Positions 8,467 through 17,640 of a stretch of 64,000 nt of DNA are shown here, in pieces (position 1 is the first letter of the stretch; each line of letters opens with the position of its first letter). Under the pieces are notes generated by a model. That model was given only the letters and a program-made list of their open reading frames with translations. It searched no databases and was not told where the DNA came from. Source of the stretch: Pelosinus sp. UFO1 (GTDB lineage: Bacteria > Bacillota > Negativicutes > DSM-13327); the NCBI RefSeq assembly GCF_000725345.1, contig NZ_CP008852.1, forward strand, positions 4,642,001 to 4,706,000, read 5' to 3'. Position numbers and translations under genes: made by a program.

Positions 8467-9489
8467 ATGAGTGAGGTAAGTTCTAAAATAAGTAAAAAAA
8501 CAATAATCATCATTATAATTCTACTTGCAGCATTATTAGCAGCAGGTCTATCTTGGTGGTGGATTCATAGCCAGCGCGTTGTATCAACAGACGATGCCAG
8601 AGTGAAAGGTACAATTGTTGCTGTCAGCCCCAAGGTTTCCGGTCGTATTGAAAAAGTTCTCGTTACTGATGGAGATCACGTAGAAGCAGGCCAAGTCATT
8701 GCCATTCTTGAAAAACAAGAATATGAAGCCCAAGTAGAGCAAGCTCAGGGTAATTTAGCTGCTGTACAGGCAAAACTTGCAGCACTAGAAGCCGGGAACA
8801 GGCCACAAGAAATTGCCCAAGCCAGTGCATCGGTTGCACAACAAAGGGCAAATTTAAATAATACGAAAAAAAATGCAGAGCGTGCTGAAGGATTATATAA
8901 GCAAGGTGCTATTTCCGAACAGCAAAGAGACTCTGCTCAAACTTCTCTAGAAGTTGTAGAAGCACAGTATGCCTCAGCCGGACAATCCTATAATTTATCA
9001 CTGGAAGGGTCCCGTTCCGAAGATATTGCTATGGCAAAGGCTCAAGTGTTACAAGCGCAAGCGGCTTTAAAAAGCTCCCAGATCCAATTAGATAATGTAA
9101 TTATCAAAGCACCCGTTCCAGGAACAGTTGCTTTAAAATCAGTAGAAGATGGGGAAATTGTTGCAGCAGGACAACCGATCTTTAGTATTGCTAATTTAGA
9201 CGATATCTGGATTGAAAGCAACATCGAAGAAACCTACATAGGGAAAGTCAAAGTTGGACAGCTGGCCGAATTTACAGTAGACTCCTACCCTGGAGAGAAG
9301 TTTTCAGGCGAGGTCATTGCCGTTGGTCCAGCAGCTGGATCGCAGCTAACTCTTTTACCCGCCGAAAACGCTTCCGGCAACTTTACAAAAACAACACAGC
9401 GCCTACCAATAAAAATTAAAATTTACCCACATGAAAATTTCTCTCTTAAGCCTGGAATGTCTACAATTTTAAGTATTTATATTAAGTAA
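8467..9489 (+). CDS. HlyD/EmrA-type membrane fusion protein of an efflux pump
   Basis: Periplasmic adaptor subunit, 340 aa. A single N-terminal membrane anchor (about 13-32) is followed by the biotinyl-lipoyl half-motif STDDARVKGTIVAVSPKVSGRI, a long Ala/Gln-rich coiled-coil hairpin (about 85-200), the second lipoyl half (VIIKAPVPGTVALKSVEDGEIV) and a beta-barrel domain. It is the first gene of an operon with the 14-helix MFS pump 55 bp downstream, the EmrAB arrangement. An adaptor implies that efflux crosses a second membrane, as in the diderm Negativicutes. GGGAG precedes the ATG. Divergent from the LysR regulator. Confidence 0.92.
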   Translation: MSEVSSKISKKTIIIIIILLAALLAAGLSWWWIHSQRVVSTDDARVKGTIVAVSPKVSGRIEKVLVTDGDHVEAGQVIAILEKQEYEAQVEQAQGNLAAVQAKLAALEAGNRPQEIAQASASVAQQRANLNNTKKNAERAEGLYKQGAISEQQRDSAQTSLEVVEAQYASAGQSYNLSLEGSRSEDIAMAKAQVLQAQAALKSSQIQLDNVIIKAPVPGTVALKSVEDGEIVAAGQPIFSIANLDDIWIESNIEETYIGKVKVGQLAEFTVDSYPGEKFSGEVIAVGPAAGSQLTLLPAENASGNFTKTTQRLPIKIKIYPHENFSLKPGMSTILSIYIK

Positions 9490-9544
9490 AAAACATATCA
9501 GCATTAATACTAGTTCATACCGGCTGATTGGAAAGGTTTTTTAT

Positions 9545-11113
9545 ATGAAATATCTAGTTTTATGCACTGTTTGCCTTGGCACTGTGCTAAGTTCTTATGT
9601 CAGTAGTTGTACCAACATTGCTTTACCAAATATCATGGCAGCTTTAAATTTTGACATGAATTCGATTGTCTGGGTTTCGCTAAGTTATCTTCTCCCTTAC
9701 GGTTCTATCCTGCCGTTAACTGGCAAACTAGGTGATCAATTCGGAGCAAAAAAGATGTATATCGCTGGCCTTATTACCTTTACCATTGGCTCTTTATTAT
9801 GCGGCGTAGCCTCAAACTCAACTACCATGCTTGTATATCGTATTATCCAAGGAATTGGGGCAGGGATGTTATTACCCAATGCTATGATCATTGTAGTAGA
9901 AACCTTTGAGGCCCATGAACGTGGTCAAGCGCTAGGAATTTGGAGTGCGATGGCTGCTGCTGGCAGTGCTATGGGACCGACTATCGGTGGTTACTTAATT
10001 GAAAATATTGACTGGCGCTCCATTTTCTTCTCTGTGTTACCATTTTGCGCACTTAGTATTGTTTTGGCTTTTTTCATAATACCTAAGTCTAAACGTAATG
10101 CAAATTCACAGGCTGATTTTTGGGGGGCAACTTTGCTAACTATTAGTTTGAGTGCCTTACTGGTTGCCTTGAACAAAGGTCAAATCGAGGGGTGGACGTC
10201 TCTTTATATTACAATGCTGTTCTATCTATCGTTTGCCGCTTTTGTTCTTTTCATTGTCGCAGAACTGCGTGTTGAACACCCAATGGTGGAAATTAATTTG
10301 TTTCGTAATGTTAATTTTGCCATCGCTAATATCCTTGGATTCATTTCATTTTTAGCACTATATGGCGTAATGTTTCTACTCCCCTTTTTTTTAAAGTCTA
10401 TACTACTCTATAGTTCTATATCCGCCGGAGTCATGCTGCTCCCTTTAACGGTAACTATGGTTATCTTTGCACCCTTAGGCGGAGGAATCGCGGATAAATT
10501 CGGCTCTCGCATTCCTGCTTTTTTAGGAATTATGCTCATCTCTTTTTCCATCTATTTGCTGACTAGCATCAATGCCAATTACTCTGCTCGTGATTTTTTT
10601 ATCCGCCTTGTATTAATGGGAATGGGGTTAGGCTTTACCATGTCGCCCCTTAGCAATTGTGCTATATCATCCTTGTCGAAAGATAAAGTAGGGATGGGCT
10701 CTGGCATACTAAATTTATTTAAGATCATCGGCGGCAGCATCGGTGTCGTATTCGTAGAAACAATATTAAGCAACAGTGAAGTACGCCACTATCAGATTTT
10801 AAGTGAATATTTAAATGCACCAAATCGGGCACCTCAAGAAGTTTTTAAAATACTCCAAGCACTATGGGGTAATCAAGGAATGAATTCAGAGATGCTAACA
10901 ACGGCTGCTCATGGATGGTTCACTGGGGAAGGTTTTTTAGTACCGCAACGATACGCCATTTTTAAAGCTACGCTAGCCAAAATAGTGCATCAGCAAGCCA
11001 ACATTTTATCTTTTGAAGATGTCTTTTATATCTTAGCCATTCTTTGTTTTTGCAGCAGTTTCCTAGCTTTATTCATTAAAACTAACAATCACCCACCCAA
11101 CCTAAAGAAATAG
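9545..11113 (+). CDS. DHA2-family MFS drug/proton antiporter (EmrB/QacA type)
   Basis: Inner-membrane pump of 522 aa with 14 predicted helices. Family signatures are visible: the helix-1 pattern SSCTNIALPNIMAAL, the helix 2-3 loop motif GKLGDQFGAKKMYIAG, and the antiporter motif C in helix 5 (AAAGSAMGPTIGGYL). It partners the preceding EmrA-like adaptor. The C-terminal part has an insert of about 80 residues between helices 13 and 14, which is usual for this group. Substrate specificity cannot be read from sequence. A universal stress protein follows 12 bp downstream in the same operon. Confidence 0.93.
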   Translation: MKYLVLCTVCLGTVLSSYVSSCTNIALPNIMAALNFDMNSIVWVSLSYLLPYGSILPLTGKLGDQFGAKKMYIAGLITFTIGSLLCGVASNSTTMLVYRIIQGIGAGMLLPNAMIIVVETFEAHERGQALGIWSAMAAAGSAMGPTIGGYLIENIDWRSIFFSVLPFCALSIVLAFFIIPKSKRNANSQADFWGATLLTISLSALLVALNKGQIEGWTSLYITMLFYLSFAAFVLFIVAELRVEHPMVEINLFRNVNFAIANILGFISFLALYGVMFLLPFFLKSILLYSSISAGVMLLPLTVTMVIFAPLGGGIADKFGSRIPAFLGIMLISFSIYLLTSINANYSARDFFIRLVLMGMGLGFTMSPLSNCAISSLSKDKVGMGSGILNLFKIIGGSIGVVFVETILSNSEVRHYQILSEYLNAPNRAPQEVFKILQALWGNQGMNSEMLTTAAHGWFTGEGFLVPQRYAIFKATLAKIVHQQANILSFEDVFYILAILCFCSSFLALFIKTNNHPPNLKK

Positions 11114-11125
11114 GGAGGAATCTAC

Positions 11126-11569
11126 ATGAATCAGTCCCGCTTTCAAAAAATTCTCGTACCCCTAGATGGCTCTAAAAACGCCTTCAGAGCATTATCCTGT
11201 GCCTGTGACTTAGCTGAATCTTCTAATGGCACCATAGAACTGCTCTATGTCCTGCTTCTTTCTAAAGAAGTAGCGTCTACTCATATCAATAATATTTCAG
11301 TTCCTGATAGTGTAATTAATGATCTCCAAGAAAATGGTCAAAATATTTTAAAAATGGGTTTACAGCAAATCCCCTCTTCCATAAATGTAACCTATTCACT
11401 TGAACTAGGCTCCCCTTCCGAAAAAATTATTGAGATTTCCCAAAATAACAAAACTGACTTAATTGTTATGGGCAGCCGAGGCTTAGGAGTGCTTAAGGGA
11501 ATATTAGTGGGAAGTGTCAGCAGTTATGTCGTTCATCATTCCCAATGCCCTGTTATGGTAGTAAAATAA
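11126..11569 (+). CDS. Universal stress protein (UspA family)
   Basis: A 147-aa single-domain Usp protein. It starts with the family pattern KILVPLDGSKNAFRAL and ends with the ATP-binding motif MGSRGLGVLKGILVGSVS (G-2x-G-9x-GS), so it belongs to the nucleotide-binding subgroup. It is the last gene of the efflux operon, 12 bp after the pump with GGGAGG upstream of its ATG. Its presence links the operon to stress, but its specific role is unknown. Confidence 0.93.
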   Translation: MNQSRFQKILVPLDGSKNAFRALSCACDLAESSNGTIELLYVLLLSKEVASTHINNISVPDSVINDLQENGQNILKMGLQQIPSSINVTYSLELGSPSEKIIEISQNNKTDLIVMGSRGLGVLKGILVGSVSSYVVHHSQCPVMVVK

Positions 11570-11584
11570 GTTCAATGAGACAGG

Positions 11585-11614
11585 AAGACCAGCATGAGCC
11601 CATGCTGGTCTTTA
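11585..11614 (+). terminator. Terminator of the efflux operon
   Basis: A 12-bp perfect stem (11585-11596 with 11601-11612) around AGCC is followed by a T-rich tract, 15 bp after the Usp stop codon. Confidence 0.85.
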
Positions 11615-11841
11615 TTAATACATTCTTCTAACTTCCTTAGCACAACCAATCTACTTTTCAATTAGAACTCAATAAAGCATACTATATTACCTCTCTTAGT
11701 CATTTCAATATTTCAATACATATCTTCAATATTTTTAAGTCCGTAATTATATTTTACAAATCTTCATATACTAAACGTGGCGTTGACTGGCATTAGACTT
11801 TTGGTCAATAAATTCTGATTTAATTCACTTTATAAGTTAGC

Positions 11842-11873
11842 CCCAACCTATCTCTGAGGGTTGGGTATTTTTT
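11842..11873 (+). terminator. Orphan plus-strand terminator in a 327-bp gap
   Basis: CCCAACC (11842-11848) pairs with GGTTGGG (11859-11865) and is followed by TATTTTTT on the plus strand, so it faces away from the minus-strand protease gene. No coding frame precedes it after the efflux-operon terminator. It may end a short untranslated transcript from within 11615-11840; otherwise that stretch is AT-rich and featureless. Confidence 0.6.
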
Positions 11874-11896
11874 ATGAGCGTTACATTTCATATTGT

Positions 11897-12955
11897 CTAC
11901 AACTTTTTCCTATCCCATTCTTTTAGCTTATCAACATATAATCCCGCCAGCTCCATTTGGTTCGTGTTATAGGCTAAGGCATCTTCTGGAGTAATGACAA
12001 GAATACGAATGTCATTATAATTTATAACTATATTGTCACCGTCATAATCTAAGATATATGTATCGGGATTATATTCTGCCAATTGACTGACGCGGTATAA
12101 TGCTCCTGCCGTTTCATAGGCTCTATATAAGGGTGTGACTCCATTGTATAATGCCGTAATGGTTGGTAATTTCCATGTTCCGTCCACCACGGTTGCACCT
12201 TTCTTATCTGCTGTTAATTGAGCTTTTGGATGGACGTGATCCTTCTCTAAATAACCTTGTATTAATGCAATACGTTCCTTTCCCTCAGGATGGTCTGAAA
12301 ATAAGTCATATTGATAGTGCTGATCCAAGCTGGAAAGTTTCATTAACCCCATCGTCATGCTATAAGGATTGTATCCAGCTTTAGACGAATGAACATAACC
12401 TAAGTAATCAGCTTCCCGCTCATCACTGCGACTATAACCAGCCATGATAACATCCATTGCAAGACTTTGTAATGCAATACCTCGATCACCAAATACAGCT
12501 ATAAATCCTACATTCATCAAAAGATTTTTTTCAATTTGATGTACGGTATGACGTTTAACTACATGGCCTATTTCATGGCCAATCACTCCGGCCAATTCAT
12601 CATCTGACGGCATCAAATCTACCAAACCCTTGAACAGATAGATAAATCCACCAGGTGCGGCAAGGGCATTCACCTCTTTCGAATTTAGTACTTTAAAAGT
12701 ATAAGGCAATCTTTTTCGCTCACTCACAGCCACCATATTCATACCTATTTTAGTTACACGTTCTTGCAAAGCCGGGTCATCCACTAAGCCATATTGTTTT
12801 TCAAGCTGTTTCCCTACATCTCGTCCAATATCAATCTCACCCTGAGTACTGATAATAGCAGCTTGAGCACCATTTGGTACCACCCCAAATATAATAAAAA
12901 GGCTAACAAGTGCAATCATAGTAATTTTGGCCTGCCGCGCTATACTATGTGTCAT
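11897..12955 (-). CDS. M48-family zinc metalloprotease, exported
   Basis: A 352-aa secreted or periplasmic peptidase. The N terminus is a signal peptide (about 1-32, ending AQA), followed by the M48 domain with HEIGH at 127-131 and the downstream third zinc ligand in SDEREADYLG. The layout resembles the BepA/YfgC and LoiP relatives, which take part in envelope protein quality control, but no TPR repeats are present. The C-terminal ~100 residues are a domain I do not recognise. The open frame extends to 12979, but AAGGGGG lies just before the ATG at 12955, which also gives a proper signal peptide. The gene is monocistronic. Confidence 0.88.
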   Translation of the reverse strand: MTHSIARQAKITMIALVSLFIIFGVVPNGAQAAIISTQGEIDIGRDVGKQLEKQYGLVDDPALQERVTKIGMNMVAVSERKRLPYTFKVLNSKEVNALAAPGGFIYLFKGLVDLMPSDDELAGVIGHEIGHVVKRHTVHQIEKNLLMNVGFIAVFGDRGIALQSLAMDVIMAGYSRSDEREADYLGYVHSSKAGYNPYSMTMGLMKLSSLDQHYQYDLFSDHPEGKERIALIQGYLEKDHVHPKAQLTADKKGATVVDGTWKLPTITALYNGVTPLYRAYETAGALYRVSQLAEYNPDTYILDYDGDNIVINYNDIRILVITPEDALAYNTNQMELAGLYVDKLKEWDRKKL

Positions 12956-13264
12956 ATTTCCCCCTTTAGTTCTTATCACGACTTTGCTCTATCGTTAGTA
13001 TATTTTAGAAAAGGTTTCCTAATAATAAAAAATCACAATTAGCTCTGTACAAACTAATTCACCCACTATTATAAATTTCCTTTTATTGATTTGAAAAGTC
13101 TATCTTGATTTTACTTTTTGATAAAGTGTACAAAAACTATAGTATTTTACAGGGACAGCCGCATATAAATAGTAAAGTAGAGAGACTTATTCTCCTCGCG
13201 GTGTCAGAGTTTGTCAAAAATACAATAATATTTTGTTAAGTAAGCAGGTATTTCAGTTTCAATG

Positions 13265-13281
13265 TAGTATACTATATACTA
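13265..13281. promoter_or_regulatory. Putative operator of the ccpN-ppsR-ppdK operon
   Basis: TAGTATA-CTA-TATACTA is a perfect 7-bp inverted repeat about 45 bp before the regulator start and overlaps plausible -10 hexamers (TATACT, TATAAA). It is a good candidate for autoregulatory binding. The rest of the 357-bp gap 12956-13312 shows no other feature. Confidence 0.45.
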
Positions 13282-13327
13282 TAAAATCACTATATGTTGT
13301 TTACTTTATCGTTTGGAAGGTGAATAT

Positions 13328-13963
13328 ATTATACAACTTACAATGCGACAGACTCATATTTTAGAAATAATCCAGTCTCTCGGCCCTATTACGGGTAACC
13401 AAATTGCAGAAAAACTTAACCTTAGTCGGGCTGCATTACGCTCAGATTTGGCCATTTTAACAATGTCTAAATTAATCGGTGCAAAACCTAAAGTAGGCTA
13501 TTACTTTATAGGCCAAGATCTGCAGAAACTAAAAACGATGTCTTTTGATACCATCCTTGTAGGGGATACTCATTCCTTACCCATTGTGGTGAAAGAGAAT
13601 AGTTCTGTTTATGATGCTATCGTCACTTTATTTATTGAAGACGTAGGCACTATTTTCGTTGTTTCGGAAGGAAATTTTCTTGAGGGTGCAATCTCTAGAA
13701 AAGATTTGTTAAAGGCTGCAATGGGCGGAAAAAATAATAATGAACTTCCTGTTAGTATCATTATGACACGAATGCCTAAGATTATTTTGACTACACCAGA
13801 AGAATCAGTATTGTCAGCAGCGCAAAAACTTTTATACCATCAAGTGGATGCATTACCAGTGGTAAAATCGGTAAAGGAGGGTGTAAATACAAAATTTCAA
13901 GTTGTTGGTCGTTTTACCAAGACGAATATTGCACGTCTTTTTGTCCAATTAGCAGAAAGCTAA
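13328..13963 (+). CDS. ccpN: CcpN/YqzB-like regulator: HTH plus two CBS domains
   Basis: About 212 aa: an N-terminal winged helix-turn-helix (QTHILEIIQSLGPITG then LNLSRAALRSDLAILTMSKLIGA) and a C-terminal pair of CBS domains (about 75-205) that in this family bind nucleotides. B. subtilis CcpN represses gluconeogenic genes and lies beside the PPDK regulatory protein gene yqfL; here it lies directly upstream of the PPDK regulator and PPDK itself, so control of pyruvate/PEP interconversion is likely. Start choice: GGAAGG (13315-13320) ends 7 bp before an ATT at 13328, and conserved residues of the family precede the first ATG (13343). A TTG at 13313 overlaps the ribosome site. An AUU start is therefore the best fit. 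Confidence 0.85.
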   Translation: MIQLTMRQTHILEIIQSLGPITGNQIAEKLNLSRAALRSDLAILTMSKLIGAKPKVGYYFIGQDLQKLKTMSFDTILVGDTHSLPIVVKENSSVYDAIVTLFIEDVGTIFVVSEGNFLEGAISRKDLLKAAMGGKNNNELPVSIIMTRMPKIILTTPEESVLSAAQKLLYHQVDALPVVKSVKEGVNTKFQVVGRFTKTNIARLFVQLAES

Positions 13964-13999
13964 AAAACTAGCCTTATAGCAAGGTAAAGGAGGCTCTCT

Positions 14000-14833
14000 T
14001 TGAATACTTTATATAACGGCCAAACACCTGCTGTCTACGTATTGTCTGATTCCATTGGAGAAACAGGCGAATTGGTTGTAAAGGCGGCAATCAGTCAATT
14101 TGATGGAGCACATATTGAAATTCAACGTAAACCCTACTTAAAATCCTCTTTACAAATCGATGCCGTTCTCGAAGAGGCATCTAAAACTAAAAGTGCTATC
14201 GTGTATACATTGGTTCGCCCTGATTTAAAAAGCGCATTAGAAACCAAAGCCCATACATTAGGACTTATTCATGTAGATATTATGGGTCCTGTCATTTCTG
14301 CCTTGCAGAAAATCACCAATTTAACTCCTCGCAATGAACCAGGACTCATTCGTAAAATAGATGAAGCTTATTTTGCCAAAGTAGAAGCCATTGAATTTGC
14401 TGTAAAATTTGATGATGGCAAAGATCCTCGCGGCCTATTACAAGCCGATATTGTCATCACTGGAGTATCAAGAGCCTCTAAAACGCCTTTGTGTATGTAT
14501 TTGGCACATAAAGGCATTAAGGCTGCTAACGTACCTCTTGTAAAGGAAATTCCACCGCCGCCTGAACTTTTTCAAGTGCCTGCTCATAAAGTCGTTGGAC
14601 TTACCATCAAGCCATCCTTATTGTTTGAGATACGTAGAGAAAGGCTAAGAGCTATGGGGCTTCAGCCATCCAGCAGCTACGCAAATCTAGAGCGTATCGT
14701 CGAAGAACTAGATTATGCGCAAGCAATTATGCGTAAAATAGGCTGCCCCACTATCGATATCACAAATAAAGCTACTGAAGAAACTGCTGCAAGAGTTCTA
14801 GATTTTTATCGCAAAGGAGTCGCTGAACAATGA
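14000..14833 (+). CDS. ppsR: PPDK regulatory protein (bifunctional kinase/pyrophosphorylase)
   Basis: A 277-aa DUF299 enzyme that inactivates pyruvate, phosphate dikinase by ADP-dependent phosphorylation of a threonine beside the catalytic histidine, and reactivates it by Pi-dependent phosphorolysis. The nucleotide-binding loop TGVSRASKT is at 154-162, and the N-terminal signature YVLSDSIGETGE is present. It starts with TTG at 14000, six bases after a strong AAAGGAGG (13986-13993). The stop overlaps the ppdK start (ATGA at 14830-14833), so regulator and target are translationally coupled. Confidence 0.95.
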   Translation: MNTLYNGQTPAVYVLSDSIGETGELVVKAAISQFDGAHIEIQRKPYLKSSLQIDAVLEEASKTKSAIVYTLVRPDLKSALETKAHTLGLIHVDIMGPVISALQKITNLTPRNEPGLIRKIDEAYFAKVEAIEFAVKFDDGKDPRGLLQADIVITGVSRASKTPLCMYLAHKGIKAANVPLVKEIPPPPELFQVPAHKVVGLTIKPSLLFEIRRERLRAMGLQPSSSYANLERIVEELDYAQAIMRKIGCPTIDITNKATEETAARVLDFYRKGVAEQ

Positions 14834-17487
14834 AAAAATTCGTATACTTATTTAACCAAGGTTGCGCTGAAATGCGTTCACTACTCGGAGGCAAAGGAGC
14901 CAACTTAGCAGAAATGACTAATATTGGTCTACCCGTGCCGCCGGGCATGACGATCACCACTGCTGCTTGCAAGGAATATTATCAAAACAATAAGAAGCTC
15001 CCTGCCACTATCATAGAAGAGGTGCGCCAAAATTTGGCGCACCTAGAGCAAGCCATCGGTAAAAAGTTAGGGGATGAAGTTAATCCCCTATTAGTTTCTG
15101 TCCGCTCTGGAGCAGTATTCTCTATGCCTGGCATGATGGATACGATCTTAAATCTTGGTTTAAATGAAAAAACGGTACAAGCCCTCGCTAAAAATACGAA
15201 TAATCTCTCCTTTGCTTATGATTCTTATCGCCGATTTATTCAAATGTTTGGTGATGTTGTACTAGAAATTCATAAACATGACTTTGAGCAACTTCTGTCG
15301 GAGCACAAGAAAAAACAGGGTGTTACTTATGACCAAGAAATGTCTGCCGAAACGTTGCGGGCTGTAATTGATAGTTATAAAGGTTTGGTCTTAGAGCGGA
15401 CAGGCTCTCCTTTCCCTGAAGATCCTGTTGAGCAGTTATTCCTATCAATTGAAGCCGTATTCCGTTCTTGGAATAACGATCGCGCCTTCATCTATCGGAA
15501 TTTAAATAAAATTGACCACGAATTAGGCACAGCTGTAAACATTCAATCTATGGTTTTTGGTAATATGGGTAATGACTGCGGTACAGGTGTAGCCTTTACT
15601 AGGAACCCTTCTACTGGGGAAAATTTGCTATATGGAGAATACCTAACAAATGCCCAAGGAGAAGACGTAGTCGCTGGCATTCGTACGCCGCAACCAATTG
15701 CTAAATTGGCTGAAGAGATGCCTACTGTCTATGCCCAATTTGCTAAGATTGCTAACATATTAGAAACGCATTACAAAAATGTACAAGATATTGAATTTAC
15801 CATTGAAAAAGGTACCTTATACATTCTACAAACTAGAAATGGCAAGCGCACTGCCCAAGCAGGAATCAAAATTGCCCATGATTTAGCAGCAGAAGGTTTA
15901 ATTAGTAAGCAAGATGCCTTGTTGTTAATTGAACCATCTCAATTAGATCAACTACTTCATCGCCAGATTGATCCTGAAGCCAAACTTGATATCATGGCTA
16001 CCGGTCTACCAGCCTCCCCTGGTGCAGCATCAGGAACTGTAGTTTTTGATGCCAACCATGCAGAAGAGTTAGGTAAAAAAGGGCAAAAGGTAATGTTAGT
16101 TCGCACAGAAACTACACCCGATGATATTCATGGCATTATTGCTGCTCAGGGTATTTTAACGAGTCGTGGTGGTATGACTAGCCATGCGGCTGTAGTAGCT
16201 CGCGGTATGGGAAAACCTTGTGTTTGTGGTTGTGAAGCAATCAAAATTAACTATCATACAAAGACCTTTGTTATTGGACAAACCATCGTCAACGAAGGTG
16301 ATCTTATTTCCATTGACGGCACAACGGGCCGGGTGATGTTAGGTCTTGTGCCAATGAAAGATCCTGAGCTATCTTTAGAATATTTGACACTCTTAGATTG
16401 GGCTGACAAGTGCAAACTCCTTGAAGTTAGAGCGAATGCGGATAACCCTGCAGATGCAAAACGAGCGTTAGACTTCGGCGCCAAGGGCATCGGATTGACT
16501 CGTACGGAGCATATGTTTATGGGACAAGACCGCTTGCCTTTTGTACAAGATATGATTTTAGCAGAAAACTTTGAGGAACGTAGTAAAGCTCTATCCCATC
16601 TCTTACCAATGCAAGAGGAAGACTTTTATGGGATATTAAAAGTCATGGCCGGTTATCCCGTATGCATTCGTCTCTTAGATCCTCCACTTCATGAGTTTCT
16701 TCCTAGTATGAATGAATTACTCATTGAAACGACTAAGCTCCAAATGGCAGGAGAAAATATGCAACTATTAGCAGAAAAAGAAGGATTACTGCGAAAAGTT
16801 CGCACTCTCCATGAATCCAACCCAATGCTTGGGCATCGAGGTTGCCGTCTAGGCATTACCTTCCCCGAGATATATGAAATGCAAATACAAGCTATCTGCA
16901 ACGCAGCTGCGCGTTTAACGCTAGAAGGCTACACCATTTTACCGGAAATAGAAATTCCTCTAACCATTGGTATTGCCGAGATGAACTTCTTTAAAGAAAA
17001 AATTGATAGTATTGCTAAAGCTACCATGGACAAGCATAAGGTAAATTTCCACTACACTTCAGGTACCATGATAGAATTGCCAAGGGCAGCACTCTTGGCT
17101 GGTGAGCTGGCAGAGTCGGCCGAATTCTTCAGTTTTGGTACCAATGACCTTACACAAACTTGCTTAGGTTTCAGTCGAGATGATGCAGAAGGCAAATTCT
17201 TAAATGATTATCTAGAGATGAAAATTTTAGCTGACAACCCCTTTATTACGTTAGACCAAAAAGGTGTCGGTAAGTTAATGGAAATGGCCGTAGAAAACGG
17301 CCGAAAAACAAGGCCTGATCTCTTGATTGGTATTTGTGGTGAACACGGTGGCGAAGCCCGTTCCATTGCATTTTGCCACCAAATTGGCCTTGATTTCGTT
17401 AGCTGCTCCCCTTACCGCGTCCCTATTGCTCGTTTAGCCGCTGCCCAAGCTGCGATTAGCAAGGGAGAAACTTACGGAACTAAATAA
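14830..17487 (+). CDS. ppdK: Pyruvate, phosphate dikinase
   Basis: Catalyses pyruvate + ATP + Pi = PEP + AMP + PPi; in anaerobes it can run towards pyruvate in glycolysis or towards PEP in gluconeogenesis. At 885 aa it is full length. The N-terminal ATP-grasp domain begins NQGCAEMRSLLGGKGANLAEM. The central swivelling domain carries GGMTSHAAVVARGMGKPC with the regulatory T450 and phosphorylated H452. The C-terminal PEP/pyruvate barrel ends with catalytic C836 in GICGEHGG. It is the last gene of the three-gene operon and is followed by a strong terminator. Confidence 0.97.
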   Translation: MKKFVYLFNQGCAEMRSLLGGKGANLAEMTNIGLPVPPGMTITTAACKEYYQNNKKLPATIIEEVRQNLAHLEQAIGKKLGDEVNPLLVSVRSGAVFSMPGMMDTILNLGLNEKTVQALAKNTNNLSFAYDSYRRFIQMFGDVVLEIHKHDFEQLLSEHKKKQGVTYDQEMSAETLRAVIDSYKGLVLERTGSPFPEDPVEQLFLSIEAVFRSWNNDRAFIYRNLNKIDHELGTAVNIQSMVFGNMGNDCGTGVAFTRNPSTGENLLYGEYLTNAQGEDVVAGIRTPQPIAKLAEEMPTVYAQFAKIANILETHYKNVQDIEFTIEKGTLYILQTRNGKRTAQAGIKIAHDLAAEGLISKQDALLLIEPSQLDQLLHRQIDPEAKLDIMATGLPASPGAASGTVVFDANHAEELGKKGQKVMLVRTETTPDDIHGIIAAQGILTSRGGMTSHAAVVARGMGKPCVCGCEAIKINYHTKTFVIGQTIVNEGDLISIDGTTGRVMLGLVPMKDPELSLEYLTLLDWADKCKLLEVRANADNPADAKRALDFGAKGIGLTRTEHMFMGQDRLPFVQDMILAENFEERSKALSHLLPMQEEDFYGILKVMAGYPVCIRLLDPPLHEFLPSMNELLIETTKLQMAGENMQLLAEKEGLLRKVRTLHESNPMLGHRGCRLGITFPEIYEMQIQAICNAAARLTLEGYTILPEIEIPLTIGIAEMNFFKEKIDSIAKATMDKHKVNFHYTSGTMIELPRAALLAGELAESAEFFSFGTNDLTQTCLGFSRDDAEGKFLNDYLEMKILADNPFITLDQKGVGKLMEMAVENGRKTRPDLLIGICGEHGGEARSIAFCHQIGLDFVSCSPYRVPIARLAAAQAAISKGETYGTK

Positions 17488-17497
17488 TTGCAAAATT

Positions 17498-17548
17498 AAA
17501 AGATCGCAGACCCATTGTTGCCAAACAATGGAGCTTGCGATCTTTTTT
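17498..17548 (+). terminator. Terminator of the ppdK operon
   Basis: AAAAGATCGCA (17498-17508) pairs with TGCGATCTTTT, and an inner stem CCATTGTT/AACAATGG caps it. The T7 run makes it strong on the plus strand; on the minus strand it is also followed by TTTTAATTTT and may end the hut transcript. Confidence 0.88.
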
Positions 17549-17640
17549 TATATAGTTTGGGATATAAATGAAATGCTACGATATCTCCACTCAAAATCCG
17601 AACTATTTTTAACCTTCTACATAAACATTTTTATTGAATT

